DNA from: an uncultured Alphaproteobacteria bacterium
GTDB taxonomy: Bacteria > Pseudomonadota > Alphaproteobacteria > RF32 > CAG-239
Assembly (NCBI GenBank): GCA_944391715.1
Contig: CALXUP010000010.1
Coordinates: forward strand, 1 to 53,644
Direction: 5' to 3'
Length of the DNA stretch: 53,644 bases
This document shows positions 41,237 through 49,367 of this stretch, one piece after another (positions within the stretch are counted from its first letter, which is position 1; the number at the start of each line of letters is the position of its first letter). Made by a program: the position numbers and the translations under genes. The notes beneath the pieces are model-generated. The model ran no database searches, had not been told where the DNA came from, and worked only from the letters and a program-made list of their open reading frames with translations.

Positions 41237-41262
41237 AAAAGGCTCCTGAAAAGGAGCCTTTT
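41233..41262 (+). terminator. Terminator after recN
   Basis: AAAAAAGGCTCCT and AGGAGCCTTTTTT form a strong stem over a 4-base loop, starting at the recN stop codon. T-runs on both strands may also stop the convergent 168-aa gene. Confidence 0.9.
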
Positions 41263-41275
41263 TTATGCTTTTTTT

Positions 41276-41782
41276 TTATTCATCAAACAAAATGCCGCCG
41301 GGCAAAAGGAATTTGTTTCCTATGGCGCAATTCTTCAGCTTTTCGGCCAAACGTTCGGAGCTAACCTCATTTAACGGAATAATCATATCGCCGAGCTCCG
41401 GAGAGTTCAGGATAACATTGTCTCTGCTGATATAGGCAACGTCAAATTCATATGATTTATCCATCAGTATATGTCCGTGAAAAGCCCGAAAATCAGATAA
41501 AGGCAATTCTATTTGATAAGGAATGTATCGGGCGGCAAAGCAGTTTTCCAACTCATCATCCCAATAAAGATCCGACAATCCCGGAATATCTTTTTTATCG
41601 GCGTCTACAAATTTTTCAAAACCGACGTCTACAAAACCGATCAGGTGTTCTTTGAACTGTTTTTCCAAAGCCTCCGATTGTATTTTTATTTTTCTGCGAT
41701 TCATGTATTTCATGATAATCACATAAGTGACAAAAAAGACAAGAGCCGTCACAACCAAAATAATATCTGCATTCTTTTCCAT
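41276..41782 (-). CDS. Membrane-anchored hypothetical protein, 168 aa
   Basis: Unknown family. One N-terminal membrane helix (about residues 7-24, IILVVTALVFFVTYVIIM) is followed by a short basic stretch (KYMNRRKIK) that places the rest in the cytoplasm, and a soluble domain with VGFEKFVDADKKDIPGLSDLYWDDELEN and a beta-rich C-terminus (YEFDVAYISRDNVILN). No catalytic motif is apparent. It lies alone between the recN terminator and the mraZ promoter region, facing away from mraZ. Confidence 0.7.
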   Translation of the reverse strand: MEKNADIILVVTALVFFVTYVIIMKYMNRRKIKIQSEALEKQFKEHLIGFVDVGFEKFVDADKKDIPGLSDLYWDDELENCFAARYIPYQIELPLSDFRAFHGHILMDKSYEFDVAYISRDNVILNSPELGDMIIPLNEVSSERLAEKLKNCAIGNKFLLPGGILFDE

Positions 41783-42020
41783 AACACAAATTTTTAGTTA
41801 ATAATCTTTTTTAATAATATCTTTTGTTCTGTTTTTATAGCGAATTTTATAAATTTTGTCAATCAATATTGCGTGCTGAAATCTGATTTTCCGCCCGCCT
41901 GAAGTTTATCCCCATTCTTTTGCACAGAAAAAATTAAAAATTTTTATTTTATTTCTATATGTAGTCATCTTTTAATGTTGCTATACTATATATTGTATAT
42001 GTTATAAATTTTTCATAAAA

Positions 42021-42055
42021 TACCATAATTTCCCATTGCATACCATATTTTCCCA
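42021..42055 (-). promoter_or_regulatory. MraZ operator (four TGG-boxes, 10-bp period)
   Basis: Read on the minus strand the site is TGGGA-AAATA-TGGTA-TGCAA-TGGGA-AATTA-TGGTA: four TGGNA boxes each separated by five bases. The known MraZ box is a set of TGGGN repeats with 5-bp spacers in the mraZ promoter. It lies 36-70 bp before the mraZ start, so MraZ probably represses its own cell-division operon. Confidence 0.85.
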
Positions 42056-42090
42056 TGTTATATAATTACTTGTTAACGGTAACAAGGGGT

Positions 42091-42564
42091 ATGGCATTGA
42101 GAAAAACGTTTCTCTTTATGGATACGATTATCAACAAGGTCGACGCAAAAGGCCGCGTTTCCTTGCCCTCAGATTACCGCGCAATCGTTAAAGAATTATC
42201 AACCGAAATTGTCTGTTACCGCAGCCTCACATCCCCTTGTATAGAAGGCTGTCTGGAAGATTTGCTTGATAAGCTGGCAACAGACATGGAAAATTCACTC
42301 GACTTTTTCTCTCAAACCCAGGATGATTTAACGAATCTGATTTTCGGCGATGCCAAGCGTTTTGCTTTTGATAGCACCGGCCGCATTGTTCTGACCGAAA
42401 AACTGCTGAAACACGCACAGATTACCGATACTGCCGTCTTTGTCGGAAAAGGGCGCAAATTCCAAATCTGGAACCCTGAAAACTGGGAAAAAGAAGAAGC
42501 GCGTATTCGTGCCGAAGTGCTGAAGAAACGGCCGTCTCTGGCGCCAAAGGAGAATGTGCAATGA
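42091..42564 (+). CDS. mraZ: Transcriptional regulator MraZ, 157 aa
   Basis: AbrB-like ring-forming DNA-binding protein that regulates the division-and-cell-wall (dcw) cluster. Two SpoVT/AbrB-type halves are visible: NKVDAKGRVSLPSDYR near the N-terminus and FAFDSTGRIVLTEKLLKHAQI in the centre, both with the characteristic D-x-x-GR motif. I chose ATG at 42091 because AAGGGG lies five bases before it; other in-frame Met codons are at 42055 (inside the operator) and 42118. It overlaps rsmH by 4 bases. Confidence 0.92.
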   Translation: MALRKTFLFMDTIINKVDAKGRVSLPSDYRAIVKELSTEIVCYRSLTSPCIEGCLEDLLDKLATDMENSLDFFSQTQDDLTNLIFGDAKRFAFDSTGRIVLTEKLLKHAQITDTAVFVGKGRKFQIWNPENWEKEEARIRAEVLKKRPSLAPKENVQ

Positions 42565-43484
42565 TTCCCGGCGGTTATGAGAAACATTTTCCGGTAATGT
42601 TGAACGAGGTTTTGCAAAGCCTTGCACCGCAAGACGGCAAAGTTTATATCGATGCGACTTTCGGCAACGGCGGATACACCGAGGCTATTTTGAAAGCGGC
42701 GGACTGCAAAGTTATTGCTCTTGACCGTGATCCGAATGTTATCCCGCGCGCCGAAGAGCTGAAGTCTCTTTATGGTTCCCGTTTTGAGTTTCGTCCCGGA
42801 CAATTCGGCAATTTTGAAAATTTGGTTACCGAACCGGTTGACGGAGCCGTTTTTGATATTGGCGTTTCCTCCATGCAGCTGGATGAAGCCGGGCGCGGAT
42901 TTTCTTTTTCCAAAGATGCCCCGCTGGATATGCGAATGTCTTGTTCCGGAACGAGCGCTGCCGATATTGTCAATAATACGGCAGAAAAAGACCTCGCGGA
43001 TTTGATTTTTAAGTATGGCGAAGAAAAAAAATCACGCCGGATTGCTGCCCGGATTGTCGAGGCGCGTCAAAATAAACCCATTCAAACAACCAAAGAATTG
43101 GCCGAAATCATTTATTCGGTCATTCATAAAACCCCAAATGCCATTGACCCGGCAACCCGGACATTTCAGGCGCTCCGGATTGCCGTCAACAATGAGTTGG
43201 AAGAACTTGAAAACGGCCTTGAAGGTGCGGCCCGCCGGCTCAATCCGGACGGGAGGCTTGTGGTTGTGAGTTTTCATTCTTTGGAAGACCGCATCGTAAA
43301 GACCTTTTTCAAAAATAATGCCGGCCCCCGGCGCCATATTTCGCGCTACCGGCCGCAAACAGAAACAATGGATAGCGATTCGTTGTTTGTCGAATGCTCA
43401 AAAGCGATTGTTCCGTCCCGGCAGGAAACTGAGATAAACAAACGTTCACGTTCGGCCAAACTTCGTTTTGCCGTAAAAAGATAA
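42561..43484 (+). CDS. rsmH: 16S rRNA m4C1402 methyltransferase RsmH, 307 aa
   Basis: SAM-dependent enzyme that N4-methylates C1402 in the 30S decoding centre. Motifs: HFPVMLNEVLQSL, YIDATFGNGGYTEAIL (SAM loop), VIALDRDPNV, DGAVFDIGVSSMQLDEAGRGFSF, TFQALRIAVNNELEELE and VVVSFHSLEDRIVK. Length is normal. It overlaps mraZ (ATGA) and precedes ftsL by 32 bp. Confidence 0.97.
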   Translation: MIPGGYEKHFPVMLNEVLQSLAPQDGKVYIDATFGNGGYTEAILKAADCKVIALDRDPNVIPRAEELKSLYGSRFEFRPGQFGNFENLVTEPVDGAVFDIGVSSMQLDEAGRGFSFSKDAPLDMRMSCSGTSAADIVNNTAEKDLADLIFKYGEEKKSRRIAARIVEARQNKPIQTTKELAEIIYSVIHKTPNAIDPATRTFQALRIAVNNELEELENGLEGAARRLNPDGRLVVVSFHSLEDRIVKTFFKNNAGPRRHISRYRPQTETMDSDSLFVECSKAIVPSRQETEINKRSRSAKLRFAVKR

Positions 43485-43516
43485 TAAGAACGCATAACCC
43501 AGAAAGGAAAAGCGAC

Positions 43517-43903
43517 ATGAATAGCACAAGATCTGCAACCTTTGCACTTTGGGTAACTCTTACCTTCTTGCTTGGTTCAGGCATTTTGGTGATGAAAAAT
43601 CAGGTTCAGGATCTCGAAGACCAGCTGATCGGCATCAACAAAAATATTCAGGAGGATATCAAGACTATTCATATTCTCAAAGCAGAATGGAGCCATCTCA
43701 ACTCTCCGAAACGTCTGCGTCAGCTTGCAGAAAAACATATTTCGTTAAATCCGGTTCGTGCTGAACAAATTATTAACTATTCTCAGGTACCATTCGATTA
43801 TGAGGGGGGAGAAGCCGACAAGCGGATGCTTGCACAACGCAATATTTCGACTTACGCCGCCCGCAACAAAGAATTGAAAAAACTGGCGAAATTTGAACAG
43901 TAA
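43517..43903 (+). CDS. ftsL: Cell-division protein FtsL, 128 aa
   Basis: Small bitopic protein of the FtsQLB complex that activates septal peptidoglycan synthesis. One membrane segment (about residues 7-24, TFALWVTLTFLLGSGILVM) is followed by a coiled coil (VQDLEDQLIGINKNIQEDIKTIHILKAEWSHLNSPKRLRQLA) in the periplasm, the standard FtsL layout including the SPKRLRQLAEKHI motif. AAAGGAAAAG precedes the ATG. Confidence 0.9.
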   Translation: MNSTRSATFALWVTLTFLLGSGILVMKNQVQDLEDQLIGINKNIQEDIKTIHILKAEWSHLNSPKRLRQLAEKHISLNPVRAEQIINYSQVPFDYEGGEADKRMLAQRNISTYAARNKELKKLAKFEQ

Positions 43904-43923
43904 GCAGCGCAGAAGCAAAGGAT

Positions 43924-45675
43924 ATGTGGGGAAAATATTTATCCAGAGGCCGGCGGGGAAATTTTTACCTTCCGGGACAGGAAATCAAAATCAACAAGAG
44001 TATGGCTTTTAACATACTTTCTTGCGAGAAAGATTCGCTCTCTACCTGCAAAGCCCGTATGCTTCTGGCAATTGCCGTTTTTGCCTTTGTATATATTGTC
44101 ATCGCTGTCCGGTTGTTCACTGTCTGCATTAGCGGAGAAGCCGAAAAAACTTTTGCCGCGGAAGACAATCCTTATCTTCATGCCTATATGCCCAACCCGA
44201 TAAAACGTGCCGATATTTTGGACCGCAACGGAATTATTATCGCCACCTCTTTGCCGACGGTCAATTTGTTTGCCAACCCCAAAAAGATTTTAAATGCCAA
44301 AAGCGCAGCCGTCAAACTCAACCGGATTCTGCCGGAACTGCGTTATGAAGATATTTTGCAAAAACTGACCCGCAGAGGCAGTTTCGTTTATATCAAGCGC
44401 AACCTGACGCCGTCGCAGCAATATCAGATTAATGCTCTGGGTATTCCCGGTCTGGAATTTGAAAACGGAGAAAAACGCGTCTATCCGCACAAAGGGTTGT
44501 TTGCGCATGTTCTGGGCAATACCAATATTGACAATCTCGGCATTTCCGGCGTGGAAAAAAAGTTAAATTCCCGTTTGACCGAATCGGATATCCCGCTGCA
44601 GATGACAATTGACGCCGGCATCCAGGATACGATTCGCGAACACCTGAAAGCCGCGGTTGAAAAATATAATGCCCTGGGTGCAACCGCAATTTTAATGGAT
44701 GTTAATACCTCAGAAATTCTTTCCATGATTTCTCTGCCGGACTTTGATCCCAATGATACAAGCCGCCTGAAACCGCAGCAAATGTTCAATATGGCGACTA
44801 AAGGTGTTTATGAACCGGGATCCGTGCTGAAAGTTTTTAATACGGCAATGTCTTTGGACAGCGGCAAGGTTAAGGTTTCGGATAAATTTGATGCCACTCA
44901 GCCGCTCAAACTGCGTTATAACGTCATCAAAGACTATCGTGGAGAAAACCGCTGGCTTTCCGTTCCGGAGGTTTTGATTTATTCTTCCAACATCGGTTCG
45001 GCCAGAATGGCTTTTGCTGCCGGCGGTAAAGAAGAGCAAACGGAGTTTATGAAGAAAATCGGTTTTCTTGATGAACTGCCGATAGAAGTCCCCGAGAGAG
45101 GAAAACCGCTGGTGCCGCGGCGCTGGGATGAGGGAACGATTGCCACGGTCGCGTTCGGCTATGGGCTGGCCGTAACGCCTTTGCATGTGATTACCGGATT
45201 TTCCGCCATGATAAACGGCGGGATTTATCATGCGCCGACCTTGTTAAAACAAGACCATAAAGATCCCGGCAAACGCGTTATTTCTTATCAGACTTCCAAG
45301 TCGATGCGGGAGCTTTTGCGCCTGGTCGTTGTTGAAGGGTCTGGCAAAAGGGCAAATGTCAAAGGCTATGAAGTTGCCGGAAAGACCGGAACGGCCAATA
45401 AACTCTCGGAAAAAGGAAAATATGTCGACAAGAAAGTCCGGACGACGTTTGTTGCCGCTTTTCCGATCTCTAATCCTAAATATGCATTACTGGTGATGAT
45501 GGATGAGCCGAAAGCCACGCCGGAAAGCTGGGGATTCGTAACATCCGGCTGGAATACCGTGCCGACCGCCGGAAAAATCATTGAGGCCATTGCGCCGCAG
45601 CTTAATATTAAGGCCAATTATGACCTTGACGAACTGCGCAATACCCGGATTATCGAAGCCTCTTATTCCAGATAA
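43924..45675 (+). CDS. ftsI: Septal transpeptidase FtsI (PBP3), 583 aa
   Basis: Class B penicillin-binding protein that cross-links septal peptidoglycan. A membrane anchor (about residues 42-62, ARMLLAIAVFAFVYIVIAVRLF) is followed by the pedestal (RADILDRNGIIIATSLPT) and the transpeptidase domain with Ser300-Val-Leu-Lys303 (EPGSVLK), Ser354-Ser-Asn356 and Lys487-Thr-Gly (AGKTGTANK). Start ATG 43924 has AAAGGAT. In a typical dcw cluster murE follows; here the next gene is the unusual ASADH-like protein, 161 bp away. Confidence 0.95.
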   Translation: MWGKYLSRGRRGNFYLPGQEIKINKSMAFNILSCEKDSLSTCKARMLLAIAVFAFVYIVIAVRLFTVCISGEAEKTFAAEDNPYLHAYMPNPIKRADILDRNGIIIATSLPTVNLFANPKKILNAKSAAVKLNRILPELRYEDILQKLTRRGSFVYIKRNLTPSQQYQINALGIPGLEFENGEKRVYPHKGLFAHVLGNTNIDNLGISGVEKKLNSRLTESDIPLQMTIDAGIQDTIREHLKAAVEKYNALGATAILMDVNTSEILSMISLPDFDPNDTSRLKPQQMFNMATKGVYEPGSVLKVFNTAMSLDSGKVKVSDKFDATQPLKLRYNVIKDYRGENRWLSVPEVLIYSSNIGSARMAFAAGGKEEQTEFMKKIGFLDELPIEVPERGKPLVPRRWDEGTIATVAFGYGLAVTPLHVITGFSAMINGGIYHAPTLLKQDHKDPGKRVISYQTSKSMRELLRLVVVEGSGKRANVKGYEVAGKTGTANKLSEKGKYVDKKVRTTFVAAFPISNPKYALLVMMDEPKATPESWGFVTSGWNTVPTAGKIIEAIAPQLNIKANYDLDELRNTRIIEASYSR

Positions 45676-45836
45676 GATCTTATTGCATTCTGCAAAATTT
45701 TTTTGACAACAAAAGTATCGGAACAAAAAAATTCCGAAAATGTAACATTGACCATTTCCCGGCTCTGCAGTACAAGTGTTAGAGATTTATAAAGAATTTT
45801 GATGTAAAGTAAGGCACAAAAAGAAAGGATAAAAAA

Positions 45837-46850
45837 ATGACAAAGATTGCTGTTGCCGGTGCCCAGGACAGTCTGGGACGTGAGGTCTTAAGTTTCTTGG
45901 AAGAAGACGGTATTCCGGCCGCCGATGTTACGGCACTCGATTCTAAAGCACCGCTCGGAACAATGGTTTCTTATGGCGAAGATGATGAATTGGATGTCTT
46001 TAATCTTGACGATTATGATTTCAAAGGCATTGATATTGCCATATTCGCGACGCCTTCCGCCGTATCAAAACGCTTTATCCCAAAAGCCTTGAACCGGGGT
46101 GTAAAAGTAGTTGACTGCTCGGATGCTTTTTTTTCCGAAGCCGATGTTCCGCTGGTTATTGCCGGTGTAAATGATGAAAAAGTCACGGAAACGGCGCGCG
46201 GTTTGGTCGCGATTCCTTCAGCGCCGGTAGCTCAAATGCTTTTGCCTTTGTCGGAAGTCCACAAAAATTATTCAATAAAACGGATTATCGCGTCTACTTA
46301 TTCTTCCACTTCCATTTACGGTAAAGACGCCATGGATGAGCTTTTCAACCAAACCCGCAAAATTTTTATGAACGATACGCTCGCCGATGATCAAAAAGTT
46401 TTTCACAAACAGATTGCTTTTAATGTCATTCCTCAGGTAGAAGAATTTATCGGTGATGAAACGGCCTGCGAATGGGCAATAAATGCGCAAACCAAGAAGA
46501 TATGGGGCGGAGATATCAAAATCCATGCCAATTGTGCGGTTATTCCGGCTTTTATCGGCTCAGCGCAATATGTAAACGTAGAATGCGCCTCGGAAGTCGA
46601 TGTTGATGAAGTCAGAAAACTGATGAAAGCAACCAAAGGCGTTGTTGTTTTTGACAAGAATGTTGACGGCGGATATGTAACGATTAACGACGTCCAGGGT
46701 GAGAGTGAGATTTATGTCAGCCGCCTGCGTCAGGATGTTTCGGTCGACAACGGCTTTAGTTTTTGGTGTGTCGCCGACAATCTGCGCGCCGGCATTGCCA
46801 AAAATGCCTTTGAGGTTATGAAACTGATGCTGGCAGTGGTAAAACATTAG
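45837..46850 (+). CDS. Aspartate-semialdehyde-dehydrogenase-like protein without catalytic Cys, 337 aa
   Basis: The overall fold follows ASADH (Asd): an NADP-binding start KIAVAGAQDSLGREVLSFLEE, VVDCSDAF, and a C-terminus QDVSVDNGFSFWCVADNLRAGIAKNA matching the Asd signature. The active site is lost. The N-P-N-C motif reads Ile126-Pro-Ser-Ala129 (codon 129 is GCG at 46221-46223), the conserved VRVPV reads AVIPA and the catalytic His region reads IGSAQ. By analogy with E. coli USG-1, an ASADH paralogue lacking the Cys, it is probably not a dehydrogenase. It precedes the MscS channel by 21 bp. A role in cell-envelope or division regulation would be inference only. Confidence 0.9.
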   Translation: MTKIAVAGAQDSLGREVLSFLEEDGIPAADVTALDSKAPLGTMVSYGEDDELDVFNLDDYDFKGIDIAIFATPSAVSKRFIPKALNRGVKVVDCSDAFFSEADVPLVIAGVNDEKVTETARGLVAIPSAPVAQMLLPLSEVHKNYSIKRIIASTYSSTSIYGKDAMDELFNQTRKIFMNDTLADDQKVFHKQIAFNVIPQVEEFIGDETACEWAINAQTKKIWGGDIKIHANCAVIPAFIGSAQYVNVECASEVDVDEVRKLMKATKGVVVFDKNVDGGYVTINDVQGESEIYVSRLRQDVSVDNGFSFWCVADNLRAGIAKNAFEVMKLMLAVVKH

Positions 46851-46871
46851 TAAAAGAGAGGACATTCGGGC

Positions 46872-49367
46872 ATGAAAAAGCTTTGGAGCGTTTTTCTGGC
46901 AATATCCGTTCTGTTTGCATTTTCAGCAGCAGCCAAAACGGAAAAAGAGGCCAAAACAGAAGTCGATGCCGTTACGCGCGTTGTTGAATCCATCACATCG
47001 CCGGAGGTCAATTATCGGGAAGTCAGCAAATCCCTGGCTCGTACGGAAGAAACGCTCAAAAGCAATAAAATTACCGTCAGCGAAATTTCCGATACCGTCA
47101 AATTTTTAAGCGAAACCAGAACGCAGCTGTCCGACAGCAAAAAACAAGTCGAAAAAGAGTTGAATTTTGTGCAAAAAAGGATAGATGCCCTTGGCGAAGC
47201 GCCTAAAGACGGTTCGGAACCGCCGCTGATTGCCAATAAACGGAAAGAGTTTAACGAAGAAGCTTCGTCGCTGAAAAGCAAGATTGCCGAAATCGATTTG
47301 ATGTTAACCAAAATCGATGAACTGGACAGTCTGATTGTAAACGTCCGTAATCAAAAATTGTTGGGCAATCTTTTGGAACGCCAGCTTCCTCTTGTTTATC
47401 CGGCAGTATTTTTCAATGATGCCCGCTTGTTTGTGGAATTTGGAATAGATGCTGTTCGTTCGCCGGTAGACTGGTTTCAGGAACTCAATAATGAAGGCCG
47501 CGATTTTGTAAAATCCAATCTGTTGCCGGTAACAGTTGTCTTTCTTCTGTGTTTGTGGCTGGGTGTCTATCTGCGTTTCTTTATTATGCGGCATTTTGGC
47601 TATGACAATAGCTTGGAGCATATTTCTTACGGGCGTAAGGTTGCAGCAGCAATAGCCGTCGCGGTCGGTTACGGCGTTATTCCGGCATTTTTGATTGGCG
47701 GTTTGCTGCTCTGGATGATAAATACCCAAGTAATGACGCTGGGCTTTTTCGGCATCCTGATAAACAGCTTTTTGTATTTTACCTTGATAATGATCTTGTG
47801 CAAGGCTGTTGCACGGGTAATTTTTGCACCCTACAATGAGCGTTGGCGGCTGATAAGTTATTCAACAGATAAGGCCATAAAGGTAACGCACGCCGTATAT
47901 ATCAGCATTTTGCTGATCGGTGTAACGGCCTGGTTGGAGCATGTTGCTGAAAAAGCCGGCTATTCTCTTGAACTGATAGGTTTTCTGACATCCGTCTCCA
48001 ATGCGGCCAAGGCCTTTTCCATCGCATGGATTGTCAAGCATTTGGTTTGGGAAGATATTCCGGAAGAAAAAACAGAAAGCGGGGAAGAAGATATTTCTTA
48101 TGATGAAACCGAAGACGAAACTTTAAGCCGTTCAATCAAAATTACTTTTCTGACCTCAATATTTGCCTTTGGCGTATTTTCTCTTTCGGTATTTGGCTAT
48201 CCGTACCTTTCTGCTTTTATCTTTAACAAGCTTATCGTTTCTGTGTTGATTATCGGAGCGATTGTTATTTTCCGTAAAGCTGTAAATGAAGCTTTGCACC
48301 GAATGTTGTTATGGCGTTTCTGGGTACATACTTTTCGGATGCGCCGCAAGATAATCCGCAAGATTAATTTTTGGTCCGGATTGATACTTGATCCGATTTT
48401 TATCATTTTTGGCGGATTGGCATTATTGAGCCTCTGGGGCGTTTCAACAGATATTCTGATCCAAACCACAATCAAAGTAATGACGGGGTTTAACGTTGGC
48501 GGAATAGAAATATCACCGCTGGCGATTATAATCGGGCTGATAGTTTTTTTCTTTTCCATTGCGGCAGTCCGTTCAATGAAAGCCAGATTGCTGAATAACG
48601 TTCTTGGTAAAATGGATATAGAAGACGGCTTAAAACATTCCTTGGCCTCCGGATTTGGATTTTTGGGTTTTACGATAGCCGCGCTTTTGTCTTTTGCCAT
48701 AATGGGCGGAAACTTAAGAAACTTTGCCCTGGTTGCCGGTGCCTTATCAGTTGGTATCGGTTTGGGTTTGCAGAATGTGGTAAACAACTTTGTATCGGGA
48801 ATTATTTTGCTTTTTGAGCGTCCGATAAAAGTCGGTGATTGGGTTATAATCAACGGCGAGGAAGGAAAAGTAAAACAGATTAATATCCGCTCGACGGAAG
48901 TTGAAACATTCAAACGTTCCAGCGTGATTATTCCGAACGCTTCGCTGCTTTCCGGAACGGTAACCAACCTGACCCACAGCAACAACTGGGCGCGCTATTC
49001 GGTAAACGTCGGTGTTGCTTATGGTTCGGATACTGACCAGGTAAAAGCTATTTTGATGGAAACGGCGCAAAATCATAGAAAAGTACTGAAAAAGCCGGCT
49101 CCTTATGTTTTGTTTCAGGATTTCGGCGCCAGCAGTCTGGAGTTTGAACTACGGTTTTATGTCAATGATATTTGGGAGGGATGGACGGTTCCGAGCGATT
49201 TGCGTTATGAAATAAACCGCCGTTTCCGGGAAGAAGGAATAGAAATACCGTTCAGTCAGCTGGTTGTTCACCATGGTAGTGAAGTTTCCAAAGAAACAGA
49301 CAGCCAGTTCTATGCCTCCAGCAAGAAGAAAGGAAAAGCGGATGCTGCTGAAAAATCTTCAAAATAA
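46872..49367 (+). CDS. Large MscS-family mechanosensitive channel, 831 aa
   Basis: Predicted to open under membrane tension and release solutes after osmotic downshock. A signal peptide (1 to about 21) precedes a periplasmic coiled-coil domain (about 25-200, of the DUF3772/MscK-like type). Several membrane helices follow, roughly 215-240, 255-285, 290-315, 345-370, 425-470, 500-600 and onward. The pore and beta domain are standard: LVAGALSVGIGLGLQNVVNNFVSGIILLFERPIKVGDWVIING. The C-terminal domain ends in EGIEIPFSQLVVHH. The murD-like gene overlaps its end by 26 bases. Confidence 0.9.
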   Translation: MKKLWSVFLAISVLFAFSAAAKTEKEAKTEVDAVTRVVESITSPEVNYREVSKSLARTEETLKSNKITVSEISDTVKFLSETRTQLSDSKKQVEKELNFVQKRIDALGEAPKDGSEPPLIANKRKEFNEEASSLKSKIAEIDLMLTKIDELDSLIVNVRNQKLLGNLLERQLPLVYPAVFFNDARLFVEFGIDAVRSPVDWFQELNNEGRDFVKSNLLPVTVVFLLCLWLGVYLRFFIMRHFGYDNSLEHISYGRKVAAAIAVAVGYGVIPAFLIGGLLLWMINTQVMTLGFFGILINSFLYFTLIMILCKAVARVIFAPYNERWRLISYSTDKAIKVTHAVYISILLIGVTAWLEHVAEKAGYSLELIGFLTSVSNAAKAFSIAWIVKHLVWEDIPEEKTESGEEDISYDETEDETLSRSIKITFLTSIFAFGVFSLSVFGYPYLSAFIFNKLIVSVLIIGAIVIFRKAVNEALHRMLLWRFWVHTFRMRRKIIRKINFWSGLILDPIFIIFGGLALLSLWGVSTDILIQTTIKVMTGFNVGGIEISPLAIIIGLIVFFFSIAAVRSMKARLLNNVLGKMDIEDGLKHSLASGFGFLGFTIAALLSFAIMGGNLRNFALVAGALSVGIGLGLQNVVNNFVSGIILLFERPIKVGDWVIINGEEGKVKQINIRSTEVETFKRSSVIIPNASLLSGTVTNLTHSNNWARYSVNVGVAYGSDTDQVKAILMETAQNHRKVLKKPAPYVLFQDFGASSLEFELRFYVNDIWEGWTVPSDLRYEINRRFREEGIEIPFSQLVVHHGSEVSKETDSQFYASSKKKGKADAAEKSSK

